DNA of 64,000 nucleotides from Prosthecobacter sp. GTDB lineage: Bacteria; Verrucomicrobiota; Verrucomicrobiia; Verrucomicrobiales; Verrucomicrobiaceae. The notes below the pieces were generated by a model. It was given only the letters and a program-made list of their open reading frames with translations, was not told the origin of the DNA and did no database searches. Where the stretch lies: positions 62,001 through 126,000 of the forward strand of contig JAIPJY010000006.1 of assembly GCA_021733925.1 (NCBI GenBank), written 5' to 3'. The position numbers and the translations under genes were made by a program. Position 1 is the first letter of the stretch. Each line of letters starts with the position of its first letter. Of the stretch, positions 14,254 through 22,747 are shown piece by piece.

Positions 14254-14937
14254 TCATTCAAAGCGATAGCCCGCTCCGTGCACAGTGCGAATGATTCGCG
14301 GCTGAGCCGGGTCTTTTTCGATGCGTTTGCGGAGCTGCGAGATATGCTGGTCCAGCGCACGGCTTTCCGGGAAGTAATCCACGCCCCAGACTTCGTCGGC
14401 GAGGGTGTTGCGGTCGATCACCTTGCCCCGGCGCTCATAAAGCAGTCGCAGCACTTTGACATCGCGCGGGCTGAGGGCGAGTTCGATCTTGTCGCGATAG
14501 GCGCGCAGTTCCGTGGGGACGATGCGCAGGTCGTCCATGGTGAAATCATCATCCGTCCTGCCGCCGCCACGTGACGCTGTGCGGCGCAGAATGGCGCGGA
14601 TGCGGGCAATGATCTCCTTCACACCAAAGGGCTTCGTCATATAATCGTCGGCTCCGAGTTCGAGGCCCAGGACCGTGTCGATTTCCTCCGCTTTGGCCGT
14701 GAGGAAAAGGATGGGCACTTTTTCATCCTGACGGCGGATCTGCTTGCAGACCTCATAGCCGTTGAGGCCGGGCATCATGACATCCAGGCAGACGAAGTCG
14801 GGATTCTCCGCACGGAAAAAATCCACGGCCTGCAGGCCGTCGCTGGCGGGGATGACTGTGTAGCCTTCCATGGTGAGCACTTCGCGCAGCGCATCGCGCG
14901 TGTGGTCGTCGTCTTCGGCGATGAGTATTTTGGTCAT
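14254..14937 (-). CDS. OmpR/PhoB-type response regulator
   Basis: A 227-residue regulator with a receiver domain (acidic pocket EDDD at 8-11, phosphorylated Asp52 in FVCLDVMMPG, Thr in LFLTAKA, Lys in YMTKPFG) and a winged-helix DNA-binding domain ending in RIIRTVHGAGYRFE. It overlaps the histidine kinase gene by four bases (ATGA, 14934-14937), so the two are translated together. The 14183-14253 gap downstream holds an imperfect AATGACGAATG-type filler and nothing else. Target genes are not visible. Confidence 0.93.
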   Translation of the reverse strand: MTKILIAEDDDHTRDALREVLTMEGYTVIPASDGLQAVDFFRAENPDFVCLDVMMPGLNGYEVCKQIRRQDEKVPILFLTAKAEEIDTVLGLELGADDYMTKPFGVKEIIARIRAILRRTASRGGGRTDDDFTMDDLRIVPTELRAYRDKIELALSPRDVKVLRLLYERRGKVIDRNTLADEVWGVDYFPESRALDQHISQLRKRIEKDPAQPRIIRTVHGAGYRFE

Positions 14938-16613
14938 GACTGGTTGGGGAGGGTGAGAATGAAACGTGCGCCGTCGCGGTAATTAGGACACACCGTGAGC
15001 GAACCGCCATGCAATTGTGCCAGTTCGCGCGAGATGGTCAATCCGATGCCAGTTCCACTGACACCTTCGGAAAGGTCGGAGCGGAGGCGTTCAAAGGGCT
15101 CGAATACCGTGCGGCGTTTGCCGGAAGGGATGCCGGGGCCGTGATCTTCCACAATGATGCGGGTGTTGCGCTCGTCATGCTCCGTGCGGATCGCGATCCA
15201 CTTGCCGGCGTTGGCGTATTTATCGACGTTGGAAATGAGATTGCCGAGGATCTGTTCGATCGCATCGGGGTCGGCCAGGACGGTCTCTGGCCCGTTCAGG
15301 GTGGTGACGATTTCAAACCCCTTGGTCTCCAGCAGCGGCTTCCAAAATTCCGCAATGCGCGACACCGTTTGATCCAGTGCGAGCAGCTTGGGCTGAATAG
15401 TAAGCTTGTCACGCTGCTGGCGGGCGTAGTTGAGTACGTTTTGGATCAGGCGGTCAAGGCGGCAGGTTTCAGCCTCCACGACACCGAGCTGGCGCTTCGC
15501 GATGGTATCGCCTTGCGACTCCGCACGATGGGACGCCATTTCAGCATAGAGGCGGATGTTCGTCAGCGGCGTCTTCAGCTCATGAGAGATCTGATTGACG
15601 AAAGTCACGCGCTGCTGCGCCACGCGGATTTCACTGGCGCTCTCATGGAAATAGAGCCAGCCGACCACAAAGACGAGTACGATGCCGGAACTCACACCGA
15701 GCAGGATCGGAAAGAGGTAGGGCTTTGGGAATTCCTCATTCGCTGGCGTGTAGGCCATCTCCCACTGTGACAGCGGCTCCGAACAGGCGCGGTGAGCAGC
15801 CGGAAGCCGTTCAGAACCGGGCAGTCTCTTGCCCCATTCGTGCAGGGGGATGCCTTTGACCGTGGTCAGCATCATGCGGCCGGGAGGGATGGCCATTCCG
15901 GGCTGCGGCAGGCGTTGAAAGAGGGAGTTCATCAGCATCTGCGGGTTCAACAGGGCACAACTCAGGCTGCCGTCGGCAAAACGGTGCCAGTACATGAAAA
16001 CAGAATCCCCCACATGCCAGCCGCTCCAGGACATGGGTGCCTCAGACTGCACCGGCCGGTCGTCAATGTGGTAGCCGAACATCTTGATGTACGTCATCCA
16101 CTGCGAGGACCGCTGCTGCATGGCTGAAAGCTTGCCTGGAATATAGATACGCTGAAACGGCGGGCCGCCATCCTCCAGGACGGAGACAAATGGCGGCATG
16201 CTGTCGGGATTCCTCGTGGATTCCAGAATCCCTTGGATGCGTGCTTTGGCATCGAAAATCTTCCCCGGCTGATATCCGGCCAGGCCTTCAAAGGACTCGA
16301 TAGGCACAGTTTCGCCATCTCCGGTCACAGACCAGGTCTGGGCGATCCAGGGGTGCGTGGCCAGCCGTTGGGACATCAGACGGGCGGAACCTGTGCTTTG
16401 CGCGCCCCACGCATCGAGCCGGTCGGTAAGCTGCCTCATGTCATGCAGGAGGTGCTGATCAGCGGAGCTAAGGCGCTCAGCCAGAATGGCCTGCATGGAG
16501 GCGTCGGTGCGCTTCTCCGCATCGCGAATGAGATAGGTTCCCAGCCACGCCAGCAGAGCCAGTGGCAGGATCACCAGAATGATGAACAGGATTGTGGAGC
16601 GGCGTTGGAGCAT
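14934..16613 (-). CDS. Sensor histidine kinase with large periplasmic domain
   Basis: A 559-residue kinase, partner of the regulator at 14254-14937. A first membrane helix (about 8-28) is followed by a periplasmic region of about 270 residues, a second helix (FPILLGVSSGIVLVFVVGWL), and a cytoplasmic part with the H box NQISHELKTPLTNIRLYAEM, N box (LGNLISNVDKYA), G1 (DHGPGIP) and G2 (GTGIGLTISREL). The sensory region matches no domain I recognise, so the signal is unknown. A coiled-coil linker replaces a clear HAMP domain. Confidence 0.92.
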   Translation of the reverse strand: MLQRRSTILFIILVILPLALLAWLGTYLIRDAEKRTDASMQAILAERLSSADQHLLHDMRQLTDRLDAWGAQSTGSARLMSQRLATHPWIAQTWSVTGDGETVPIESFEGLAGYQPGKIFDAKARIQGILESTRNPDSMPPFVSVLEDGGPPFQRIYIPGKLSAMQQRSSQWMTYIKMFGYHIDDRPVQSEAPMSWSGWHVGDSVFMYWHRFADGSLSCALLNPQMLMNSLFQRLPQPGMAIPPGRMMLTTVKGIPLHEWGKRLPGSERLPAAHRACSEPLSQWEMAYTPANEEFPKPYLFPILLGVSSGIVLVFVVGWLYFHESASEIRVAQQRVTFVNQISHELKTPLTNIRLYAEMASHRAESQGDTIAKRQLGVVEAETCRLDRLIQNVLNYARQQRDKLTIQPKLLALDQTVSRIAEFWKPLLETKGFEIVTTLNGPETVLADPDAIEQILGNLISNVDKYANAGKWIAIRTEHDERNTRIIVEDHGPGIPSGKRRTVFEPFERLRSDLSEGVSGTGIGLTISRELAQLHGGSLTVCPNYRDGARFILTLPNQS

Positions 16614-16932
16614 GCGCGAGGCGTATAATTTAGCCTCGCGATTTATCCGGTCACCTAAAAGTTATAAAAACCATAAAAAGAACCGGGGCGAACCTTTTGA
16701 GTCCGCCCCGGTGATACACAGGTGTTTCCAACAGCCAGAAGGATAACCCACACAGAAGAAATGTCCGATCAAGAAGTCCGGGCCGATGCCGCGTTCCGTT
16801 GATCTGATGCTAGTTTCTCACAGGTGAAAAGAATTGAGTCAGCAGCTTGTGAGCAACTTGTAAGAAAGTTGTAAGCCACCTCTTTTTCCCGGCCTGAGGC
16901 AGGGATGAAACCCCACCCCCAAGTGGACATAT
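16614..16932. other. 319-base gap between kinase gene and asd
   Basis: AT-rich stretch that must hold the promoter of the kinase-regulator operon (reading left) and the 3' end of the asd transcript. The only clear structure is the hairpin at 16682-16712. No open frame of coding character is visible. Confidence 0.5.
16682..16712 (-). terminator. Probable rho-independent terminator behind asd
   Basis: ACCGGGGCG (16682-16690) pairs perfectly with CGCCCCGGT (16704-16712) across a 13-base loop. Read on the minus strand the stem is followed by TTCTTTTTATGG, a T-rich tail, so it fits termination of leftward transcripts from asd, 220 bases after its stop. The loop is longer than usual, which lowers certainty. 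Confidence 0.6.
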
Positions 16933-17958
16933 TTACAACAGGCACTCGGCGATCTGCACCGCGTTCAGCGCCGCCCCTTTGAGGAGCTGATCACCCACGA
17001 CCCAGAAGGCCAGGCCATTGTCCAGCGCGCAGTCCATACGGATGCGGCCGACAGCACAGTTGTCACGGCCTGCGATGTCCAGCGCCAGCGGGTACTGCTT
17101 GGCGGCAGGATCGTCGAGCACATCCAGACCCGGAGCTTTGCTGAGCACCTCGCGTGCAGCTTCAACAGTGATCGGCTTTTCAAACTCAGCACTGATGGCG
17201 ATGCTGTGCGCACGGAAGACCGGGATGCGCACGCAGGTCACGGACGCACGAAACTTGTCGTGGTGCATGATCTTGCGCCCCTCGTTCTCCATCTTCATCT
17301 CTTCCTTGGTGTAACCAGAATCCAGGAAGGAATCCACATGCGGGATCGCATTGAAGGCGATCTGGTGCGGATACACGTGCGGCTTGCTGTCCAGCTTCGC
17401 CGCATCCCAGGCACGATTTTGACTGGCCCACTCACGCGACTGGTTCGCCAGTTCCTCGATCGCCTGCGCTCCCGTGCCGGACACAGCCTGGTAGCTGGAG
17501 GCAAAGATGCGCTTCACGCCAAACGCCTGATGCAGCGGATACAGCGCCATCAGCGAGATCGCCGTCGTACAGTTCGGGTTCGCGAGGATGCCCTTGTGCG
17601 ACTTCACGTCGGCAGCGTTGATTTCCGGCACTACCAGCGGGACATTCGGGTCCTGACGGAAGTAGGAAGAATTGTCCACCACCACAGCACCGGCTTTCAC
17701 CGCATGCGGGGCAAAATCACGCGAGATGCCGCCACCGGCGCTGAACAGCGCGATGTCGATGCCCTGGAACGAATCCGGTGTCAGCTCCTGAATCGTGATG
17801 TCCTCGCCCTTGAACTTCAGCTTCTTCCCCGCGCTGCGTGCGGAGGCAAGGAGGGTAAGCTGGCCGACGGGAAACTTGCGCTCTTCCAGGCAACGGATCA
17901 TCTCCGCGCCCACAGCGCCTGTGGCTCCGACGATCGCGACATTCTTCAGGGTGCTCAT
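16933..17958 (-). CDS. asd: Aspartate-semialdehyde dehydrogenase
   Basis: A 341-residue NADPH enzyme that reduces aspartyl-4-phosphate to aspartate semialdehyde for lysine, diaminopimelate, threonine and methionine synthesis. The Rossmann motif is VAIVGATGAVGAEMIRCLEE. The nucleophilic Cys is in ILANPNCTTAISLMALYPL, and the phosphate-binding and general-base motifs are SSYQAVSGTGAQAIEEL and VPVFRAHSIAI-type (here RIPVFRAHSIAISAEF). Length and motifs are typical of the short bacterial form. It stands alone between two large gaps. Confidence 0.97.
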   Translation of the reverse strand: MSTLKNVAIVGATGAVGAEMIRCLEERKFPVGQLTLLASARSAGKKLKFKGEDITIQELTPDSFQGIDIALFSAGGGISRDFAPHAVKAGAVVVDNSSYFRQDPNVPLVVPEINAADVKSHKGILANPNCTTAISLMALYPLHQAFGVKRIFASSYQAVSGTGAQAIEELANQSREWASQNRAWDAAKLDSKPHVYPHQIAFNAIPHVDSFLDSGYTKEEMKMENEGRKIMHHDKFRASVTCVRIPVFRAHSIAISAEFEKPITVEAAREVLSKAPGLDVLDDPAAKQYPLALDIAGRDNCAVGRIRMDCALDNGLAFWVVGDQLLKGAALNAVQIAECLL

Positions 17959-18525
17959 GGTAATCTACTAACGATGGGTTGGTTCAAAGGGGCCGCGATA
18001 GTAAAGCCTCGCCCGCCGGATGCAAGGCCCGGTAAAGGGACCAAGCGGTGCCCCTCGTCTCCCCCCTCAAAATCGTCCTCGTTCTCCTACTCGCCCTCGA
18101 TCAAACCACCCCGCCACACGCCTCGCAGTCGTGCCACCCTATCACCTCCTCCCCACAAAATCGTTCTCGTCCTCCTACTCGAACTCGTCCTCGATCAAAA
18201 CACCCCGCCACACCCTTGCGCCCCCGCTCCCCCCAATATTCCTCCTCCTCCAGCAAAAAGGCCCCGCATCAAGTTTCCGGCTTAAAGCCTCAAGTAACTC
18301 CGCCCCCTGCCTCAGCGTCCCCGTATGTAGTACGAGCTTCAGCCCGTCCGGTTCCGGCTCCGACTCTTCGTATTTTAGTCCCGGGTTCGCTTCGCGGCTT
18401 CGCAGCAGCCGGTTCCGGAAGATCCTCACTCCGCCACACCCCGCGAGTCAAACCGTCTCCGCTCATACTCCCTCCAAAAAAACTCCCACCTTGACTTCGT
18501 GTGAAAAATACACTTTACTTCGTGT
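17959..18525. repeat. C-rich intergenic gap with ~55-bp direct repeats and a REP-like motif
   Basis: A 567-base gap with strongly C-biased top strand. Two near-identical segments start with CAAAATCG and end with CACCCCGCCACAC: 18068-18120 and 18156-18214, differing by small indels inside a TCGTCCTC/TACTCG-rich core. At 18323-18345 lies the complement of a REP-like element (GGGCTGAAGCTCGTACTAC followed by ATAC) that also occurs at 43119-43143. Open frames here have extreme composition (Pro/Ser/Arg-rich) and no conserved product, so I read it as non-coding repeat DNA. The last 30 bases hold the nrtR operators. Confidence 0.65.
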
Positions 18526-18536
18526 GTGAAACACAC
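18499..18536. promoter_or_regulatory. Two palindromes overlapping the nrtR start (putative operators)
   Basis: GTGTGAAAAATACAC (18499-18513) and GTGTGTGAAACACAC (18522-18536) are consecutive dyad-symmetric sites with GTGT/ACAC ends, each preceded by the repeated ACTTCGTGTG. Their centres are 23 bases apart, about two helical turns. The second covers the GTG start codon at 18526. NrtR regulators bind palindromic sites near their own genes and release DNA when ADP-ribose is bound, so autoregulation of the whole operon is likely. No experimental site of this exact sequence is known to me. Confidence 0.55.
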
Positions 18537-19221
18537 CTACGAATACCCAAGAGCCGCCCTCACCGTGGACTGCGTCGTCTTTGGCTTCGACAGCAGCGAA
18601 GCAGCCCTCCAGGTCCTCCTCATCCGCCGCGGCCTCGCTCCCTTCAAAGACCACTGGGCCCTCCCCGGCGGCTTCGTCCGTGTCGAGGAAACGCTCGACA
18701 CCGCCGCCCGCCGCGAGCTGGAAGAAGAAACCGGCCTCAAAGACCTCTTCCTCGAGCAGCTCTACACCTTCGGCACCGTCAACCGCGACCCCCGCGAGCG
18801 CGTCGTCAGCGTCGCCTACTACGCCCTGACCAAACCCGCCGACCACACCACCGCCGCCTCCACAGACGCCGCCGAAGCCCGCTGGTTCCCCGTTTCAGAC
18901 ATCCCCCCGCTCGCCTTCGACCACTCCGAGATCTTCGCCGCCGCCCTGTCCCGCCTCCGCGGCAAGCTCACCTACCAGCCCGTCGGCTTCGAGCTCCTCC
19001 CCCCCAAGTTCACCCTCACCCAGCTCCAGCGCCTCTATGAGAGTGTCCTCGGCACCGACATCGACAAGCGCAACTTTCGCAAAAAAGTCCTCAGCTACGA
19101 CCTCCTCATCCCCCTCAAAGAACAACACCGCGAAGGCCCCCACCGCCCCGCCCAGCTCTTCCGCTTCGATCCCGTGCGGTATGAACGCCTCAAGAAAAAA
19201 GGATTCCTTTTCGAGATATGA
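18526..19221 (+). CDS. nrtR: NrtR-type Nudix/winged-helix regulator, first gene of ADP-ribose operon
   Basis: A 231-residue protein with an N-terminal Nudix fold (about 10-140) and a C-terminal winged helix (about 150-225, ending [18 protein letters not shown]). The Nudix box region reads [23 protein letters not shown], close to the hydrolase consensus. NrtR proteins use this fold as an ADP-ribose sensor to control NAD synthesis or use. The near-intact Nudix box means hydrolysis cannot be ruled out. The start is GTG 18526 inside a palindrome. Its stop overlaps the next gene by ATGA (19218-19221). The operon of ADP-ribose genes behind it fits an ADP-ribose-sensing role. Confidence 0.85.
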   Translation: MKHTYEYPRAALTVDCVVFGFDSSEAALQVLLIRRGLAPFKDHWALPGGFVRVEETLDTAARRELEEETGLKDLFLEQLYTFGTVNRDPRERVVSVAYYALTKPADHTTAASTDAAEARWFPVSDIPPLAFDHSEIFAAALSRLRGKLTYQPVGFELLPPKFTLTQLQRLYESVLGTDIDKRNFRKKVLSYDLLIPLKEQHREGPHRPAQLFRFDPVRYERLKKKGFLFEI

Positions 19222-19859
19222 AAATCACTTTGCAAATCAGACCCTATGCCGAGCAGGCGCCGGATTGGCCACAATCAGGCCGCCACATCATGGCGCAGTT
19301 CGATGCCGAATCGATCATCGTCTATCAAGCCTATCGTCCCTCGATTGCACGTTATGCTGTCGAGCATCAGCGCTTTGGTGGCGAGTTCAGCTTTTGACGA
19401 ATGAGCTGGATCAAGCCCAACTTTCTATGGATGATGTACCGCTCCGGATGGGCATCCAAAGAAGGTCAGGAGCACATTTTGGCGGTACGCCTGAAGCGCT
19501 CCTTCTTGGACGAGGTTCTTGTGGCTTCGGTCGCTTCAACATTCTCTGCCAGCCACCATGCCAGTCACGAAAAGTGGCAGGACGCCGTCGTGCAATCCGA
19601 CGTCCGCCTTCAGTGGGACCCGGACCATGACCCGAACGGACGTTGTCTTGAAAGACGTGCTGTTCAACTCGGACTGCGTGGAGAGACGCTGCGTCGATTC
19701 GGCCAGAATGAGCTTCTCAGCATTGAAGACATCACGCCCTTCGTGATCGAGCAACGGGAGTATTTGAAGGAAGGCTTCAAGGGGCTGCAAACACCCAGCG
19801 AGCAGATCTATCGGCCTCATTCAAACACCGCAGCACTTGCAGTTGGCATCGACTTATGA
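19218..19859 (+). pseudogene. DUF4291 gene interrupted by an in-frame TGA
   Basis: Frame 19218-19859 encodes a complete DUF4291 protein (213 codons) except for TGA at codon 60 (19395-19397). Before it: GRHIMAQFDAESIIVYQAYR and VEHQRFGGEFSF. Immediately after, in the same frame: RMSWIKPNFLWMMYRSGW and VRLQWDPDHDPNG, both family hallmarks. No frame change is needed, so one base substitution explains the break. An internal ATG (19401) could give a 152-residue C-terminal part. Both ends keep four-base ATGA overlaps with neighbours, and the downstream half shows no decay, so the lesion is recent, a readthrough site, or a sequencing error. The family's activity is unknown to me; VVYQA-type and WIKPNF motifs recall ADP-ribosyltransferase-like folds. 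Confidence 0.75.
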
Positions 19860-20794
19860 CTCAAGAAAAACACATCCTTGGCGGCCTCTACGGCTCACTC
19901 GTCGGAGATGCCCTCGGCGTCCCCGTCGAATTCGCATCGCGTGAGAAACGCAAGCTCGACCCTGTGATCGGAATGCGTGGCCATGGCACGCACGGCCAGC
20001 CCGCCGGCACTTGGAGTGACGATGGCTCCTTGCTACTCTGCTCCGCCGAAAGCCTGGTCGAGAAAGGCTTCGACCTTCAAGACATGGGCGAACGCTTCCT
20101 GCAATGGTTCGAACTTGGACACTGGGCCGCACATGGACTTGTCTTCGACATTGGCAATGCCACCCGTCAGTCTTTGCTTCGCATCCGTCACGGCATCCCG
20201 GCTATCGAGGCAGGAGGCCGTGAACCGTACGACAACGGCAATGGCTCGCTCATGCGCATCCTGCCCGTGGCGCTTGCCAATCTCCACCAGGATGAAATCA
20301 CTTTCATCAGCCGTATCGCGCAGGCTTCAGCCATCACTCACGGCCATGTGCGTTCCCAGATGGCCTGTGTTTTCCACGGGCTCGTAGTCCGCGAACTTAT
20401 GCAGGAAGCAACACCTCAAACAGCTCTTCAAAAGGCACAGCAGATCTTCCAGCAGCTTTATTCGGACAACGAGGAGCTTGGCACTTTTAGAGACCTACTG
20501 CGTCCCGATTTGGCCTCCCAGCCTGAGATTCACATCCATTCGGGCGGCTATGTCATGGAGACACTCACAGCCTCTCTTTGGTGCCTCCTCACCACCGACA
20601 ATTTTTCCGACTGTGTTCTCAAAACCGTGAATCTCGGTGACGACACCGACACCACCGGCTGTGTCGCCGGAGGTTTGGCGGGTGTGGTCTATGGTCTTGA
20701 TGCCATCCCTGCCGAATGGCGTCTGGCTCTTCCGCGCCAGAAGGATCTGAGGGAGCTGTTTGCCAAGTTTGAACGGAGCCTTTCTCTCTGGTGA
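19856..20794 (+). CDS. ADP-ribosylglycohydrolase family protein 1
   Basis: A 312-residue DraG/ARH-type protein. Magnesium and ADP-ribose motifs are visible: GSLVGDALGVPVEF, TWSDDGSLLLCSAESL (first Asp pair), YDNGNGSLMRILPVAL, ITHGH, and NLGDDTDTTGCVAGGLAG (final Asp cluster). The family removes ADP-ribose from proteins, nucleic acids or small molecules. The start overlaps the DUF4291 stop (ATGA 19856-19859) and the stop overlaps the next gene (GTGA 20791-20794). The SDDG motif instead of TDDT marks a subgroup different from the other two copies in this operon. Confidence 0.92.
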   Translation: MTQEKHILGGLYGSLVGDALGVPVEFASREKRKLDPVIGMRGHGTHGQPAGTWSDDGSLLLCSAESLVEKGFDLQDMGERFLQWFELGHWAAHGLVFDIGNATRQSLLRIRHGIPAIEAGGREPYDNGNGSLMRILPVALANLHQDEITFISRIAQASAITHGHVRSQMACVFHGLVVRELMQEATPQTALQKAQQIFQQLYSDNEELGTFRDLLRPDLASQPEIHIHSGGYVMETLTASLWCLLTTDNFSDCVLKTVNLGDDTDTTGCVAGGLAGVVYGLDAIPAEWRLALPRQKDLRELFAKFERSLSLW

Positions 20795-21717
20795 ATCGCA
20801 ACAATCACATGGATCACGACCAGCGCCTCCAGCGTGCCTTGCTCTCGCTTGACGGTCTTTCTGTTGGAGATGCATTTGGGCAGAGCTTCTTCTTTGTAAC
20901 TACAGTCATCGCTGACCAGCGCTTGGATGGACGCTTCATTCCTCCACCGCCCTGGTTCTTCACAGATGATACCGTGATGGCACTCGCGATTATGCGCAGC
21001 TTGCAAGAACACGGAGGCATTGTTCCCGACTTGCTTGCCCTGGAGTTTGCCAAGCAATACACCAAAGAACCTGACCGTGGCTACGGCGGCACCGCGCGTG
21101 GAATCTTGCAGGCCATTGGTGAAGGCGTACCATGGAAGGAGGCGGCAGGTCGGGTCTTTGATGGCGAAGGATCCTGCGGCAACGGCGGTGCCATGCGGGC
21201 CGCACCGATTGGAGCTTACTTTTCGGACGACCTCCAGCTTCTAATTTCGAATGCCAGAGATTCGGCCAAGGTAACCCATTCACATGAGGATGGTCAGACA
21301 GGCGCGATAGCCGTGGCTCTCGCCGCCGCATGGATGGTCACGCAGTACGATGCAACCAAGCCGCAGGGACATGAGATGATCAGGTTTGTGCTCGCCAATC
21401 TTCCTCAAACAGAAACATACTGGCGCATCAAAAAAGCACTGACACTGCCTCTTGAGCTTTCGCCGAAAACAGTCGCCCTCATTCTTGGCAATGGCTCACA
21501 AGTGATCTCATCTGACACCGTTCCGTTCTGCCTTTGGTGCGCGTGCCGGCATCCGAATGACTATGCAGAAGCTCTCTGGGCGGCGGTTTCAGTCCATGGC
21601 GATATGGATACGAACTGCGCCATTGTCGGCAGCCTCGTCTCCCTGGCCACTGGCCGCGATGGCATTCCCGCCGATTGGCTGGCATCACGCGAACTCCTCA
21701 ATTTAGAATTCAAATGA
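20791..21717 (+). CDS. ADP-ribosylglycohydrolase family protein 2
   Basis: A 308-residue paralogue with GLSVGDAFGQSFF, WFFTDDTVMALAIM, GSCGNGGAMRAAPIGAYF, KVTHSHEDGQTGAIAVALAA and, at the last metal motif, VSVHGDMDTNCAIVGSLV. The usual GGDTDT is HGDMDT here, with both Asp kept. The start is GTG 20791 overlapping the previous stop; an internal ATG at 20809 (MDHDQRLQ) is an alternative. The stop overlaps kptA by ATGA. Divergence from copy 1 is high, so a different substrate is likely. Confidence 0.9.
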   Translation: MNRNNHMDHDQRLQRALLSLDGLSVGDAFGQSFFFVTTVIADQRLDGRFIPPPPWFFTDDTVMALAIMRSLQEHGGIVPDLLALEFAKQYTKEPDRGYGGTARGILQAIGEGVPWKEAAGRVFDGEGSCGNGGAMRAAPIGAYFSDDLQLLISNARDSAKVTHSHEDGQTGAIAVALAAAWMVTQYDATKPQGHEMIRFVLANLPQTETYWRIKKALTLPLELSPKTVALILGNGSQVISSDTVPFCLWCACRHPNDYAEALWAAVSVHGDMDTNCAIVGSLVSLATGRDGIPADWLASRELLNLEFK

Positions 21718-22259
21718 CCCCCGAACAAACCATCCGTACCAGCAAGTTTCTCAGTCTCGTCCTGCGGCATCAACCTGAAACCGCCCACATCACCCTCGAC
21801 GCCTCTGGCTGGGTGAGTGTGGAAGATTTGCTGGCCGGCTGCGCAAAAGCCCGGCGCAACATCACTCGTGGAGAGCTTGACCACGTCGTCTCCACCAACG
21901 CCAAAAAACGCTTCGAGTTCAGCGCCGATGGCACGCTCATCCGCGCCAGTCAGGGACATTCCGTGGAGGTGGATTTGAACTATGAGCCAAAGGAACCGCC
22001 TCCAATCCTCTACCACGGCACCGCGACGCGCTTTCTCGAAAGCATACGTGTTCAAGGACTCCTGAAAATGCAGCGTCACCATGTCCACCTGGCCGTGGAC
22101 ACGAAGATGACGATGGAAGTCGGCGCTCGACATGGGAAGCCCGTTCTCCTCACCATCCAAGCGGCAGAGATGCTTCAGGCGGGCCACCCCTTTTACCTCA
22201 GCACCAACGGCGTCTGGCTCGTGGATCATGTGCCGGCGGACTTCATTCAATTTCCATGA
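21714..22259 (+). CDS. kptA: RNA 2'-phosphotransferase KptA/Tpt1
   Basis: A 181-residue enzyme that moves an internal RNA 2'-phosphate to NAD, giving ADP-ribose cyclic phosphate (Appr>p) and nicotinamide. Family blocks: SKFLSLVLRHQPETAHITLD, GWVSVEDLL, RFEFSADGTLIRASQGHSV, LYHGTATRFLESI, LLKMQRHHVHL and a final FYLSTNGVWLVDHVP. The catalytic Arg-His-Arg-Arg set can be placed in VLRH, the RASQGHS region and the LYHGT region. I start at ATG 21714, overlapping the preceding stop, because MTPEQTIRTSKFLS is the normal family start. It sits among ADP-ribose-handling genes, which suits removal of its own by-product. Confidence 0.95.
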   Translation: MTPEQTIRTSKFLSLVLRHQPETAHITLDASGWVSVEDLLAGCAKARRNITRGELDHVVSTNAKKRFEFSADGTLIRASQGHSVEVDLNYEPKEPPPILYHGTATRFLESIRVQGLLKMQRHHVHLAVDTKMTMEVGARHGKPVLLTIQAAEMLQAGHPFYLSTNGVWLVDHVPADFIQFP

Positions 22260-22747
22260 GCCAGATTAAACCCATCCACTACACCGTAGGAGATGCCACG
22301 CGGCCGCCCACCTGGAGACATGTCATCATTGCACACATTTGCAATGACATCGGCCACTGGGGAGCTGGGTTTGTTCTGGCACTGTCAGAACGTTGGCCGC
22401 AGCCAGAAATGCAATATCGCCAATGGCATCGTGACGGCATGGAAGGTTCGTCTCCATTTGCCCTCGGTGAGGTGCAGTTTGTTCGCGTGAGCGAAACAAC
22501 AGTGGTAGCGAACATGATCGGCCAGCAAGGAATACGCGGACATGGCAAGCTCCCTCCAATTCGCTATGAAGCGGTTGATCGAGCCTTGGGTCGAGTGGGC
22601 CATGAAGCTTTGCAACTGGGAGCAAGTGTTCACATGCCACGCATCGGCTCTGGTTTGGCGGGAGGCTCTTGGGAGCGTATCGAACCTCTCATTCTCTCCC
22701 GTCTCAGTCACCGAGGCATCGCAGCCGTAGTTTACGATTTAAGATGA
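22256..22747 (+). CDS. Macrodomain protein, TARG1/ALC1-like class
   Basis: A 163-residue single macrodomain. It begins with IHYTVGDATRPP, then IIAHICNDIGHWGAGFVLAL (adenine and ribose contacts), VVANMIGQQGI, PPIRYEAVDRAL and VHMPRIGSGLAGGSWERI (phosphate loop). The NDxGxWGxGF pattern and short length fit the TARG1-like class, some of which cleave ADP-ribosyl esters or process Appr-1-phosphate. Four-base overlaps on both sides (ATGA 22256-22259 and 22744-22747) place it in the operon, directly after kptA. Confidence 0.88.
   Translation: MSQIKPIHYTVGDATRPPTWRHVIIAHICNDIGHWGAGFVLALSERWPQPEMQYRQWHRDGMEGSSPFALGEVQFVRVSETTVVANMIGQQGIRGHGKLPPIRYEAVDRALGRVGHEALQLGASVHMPRIGSGLAGGSWERIEPLILSRLSHRGIAAVVYDLR

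Noticed and set aside
18020-18529. Pro/Ser/Arg-rich frames before nrtR
   Set aside because: They follow from C-rich direct repeats, with no conserved product or plausible start.
19218-19400. Selenocysteine codon at 19395 of the DUF4291 gene
   Set aside because: No hairpin typical of a bacterial SECIS element is apparent immediately after the TGA, and the family is not known to use selenocysteine. A mutation or sequencing error is simpler.
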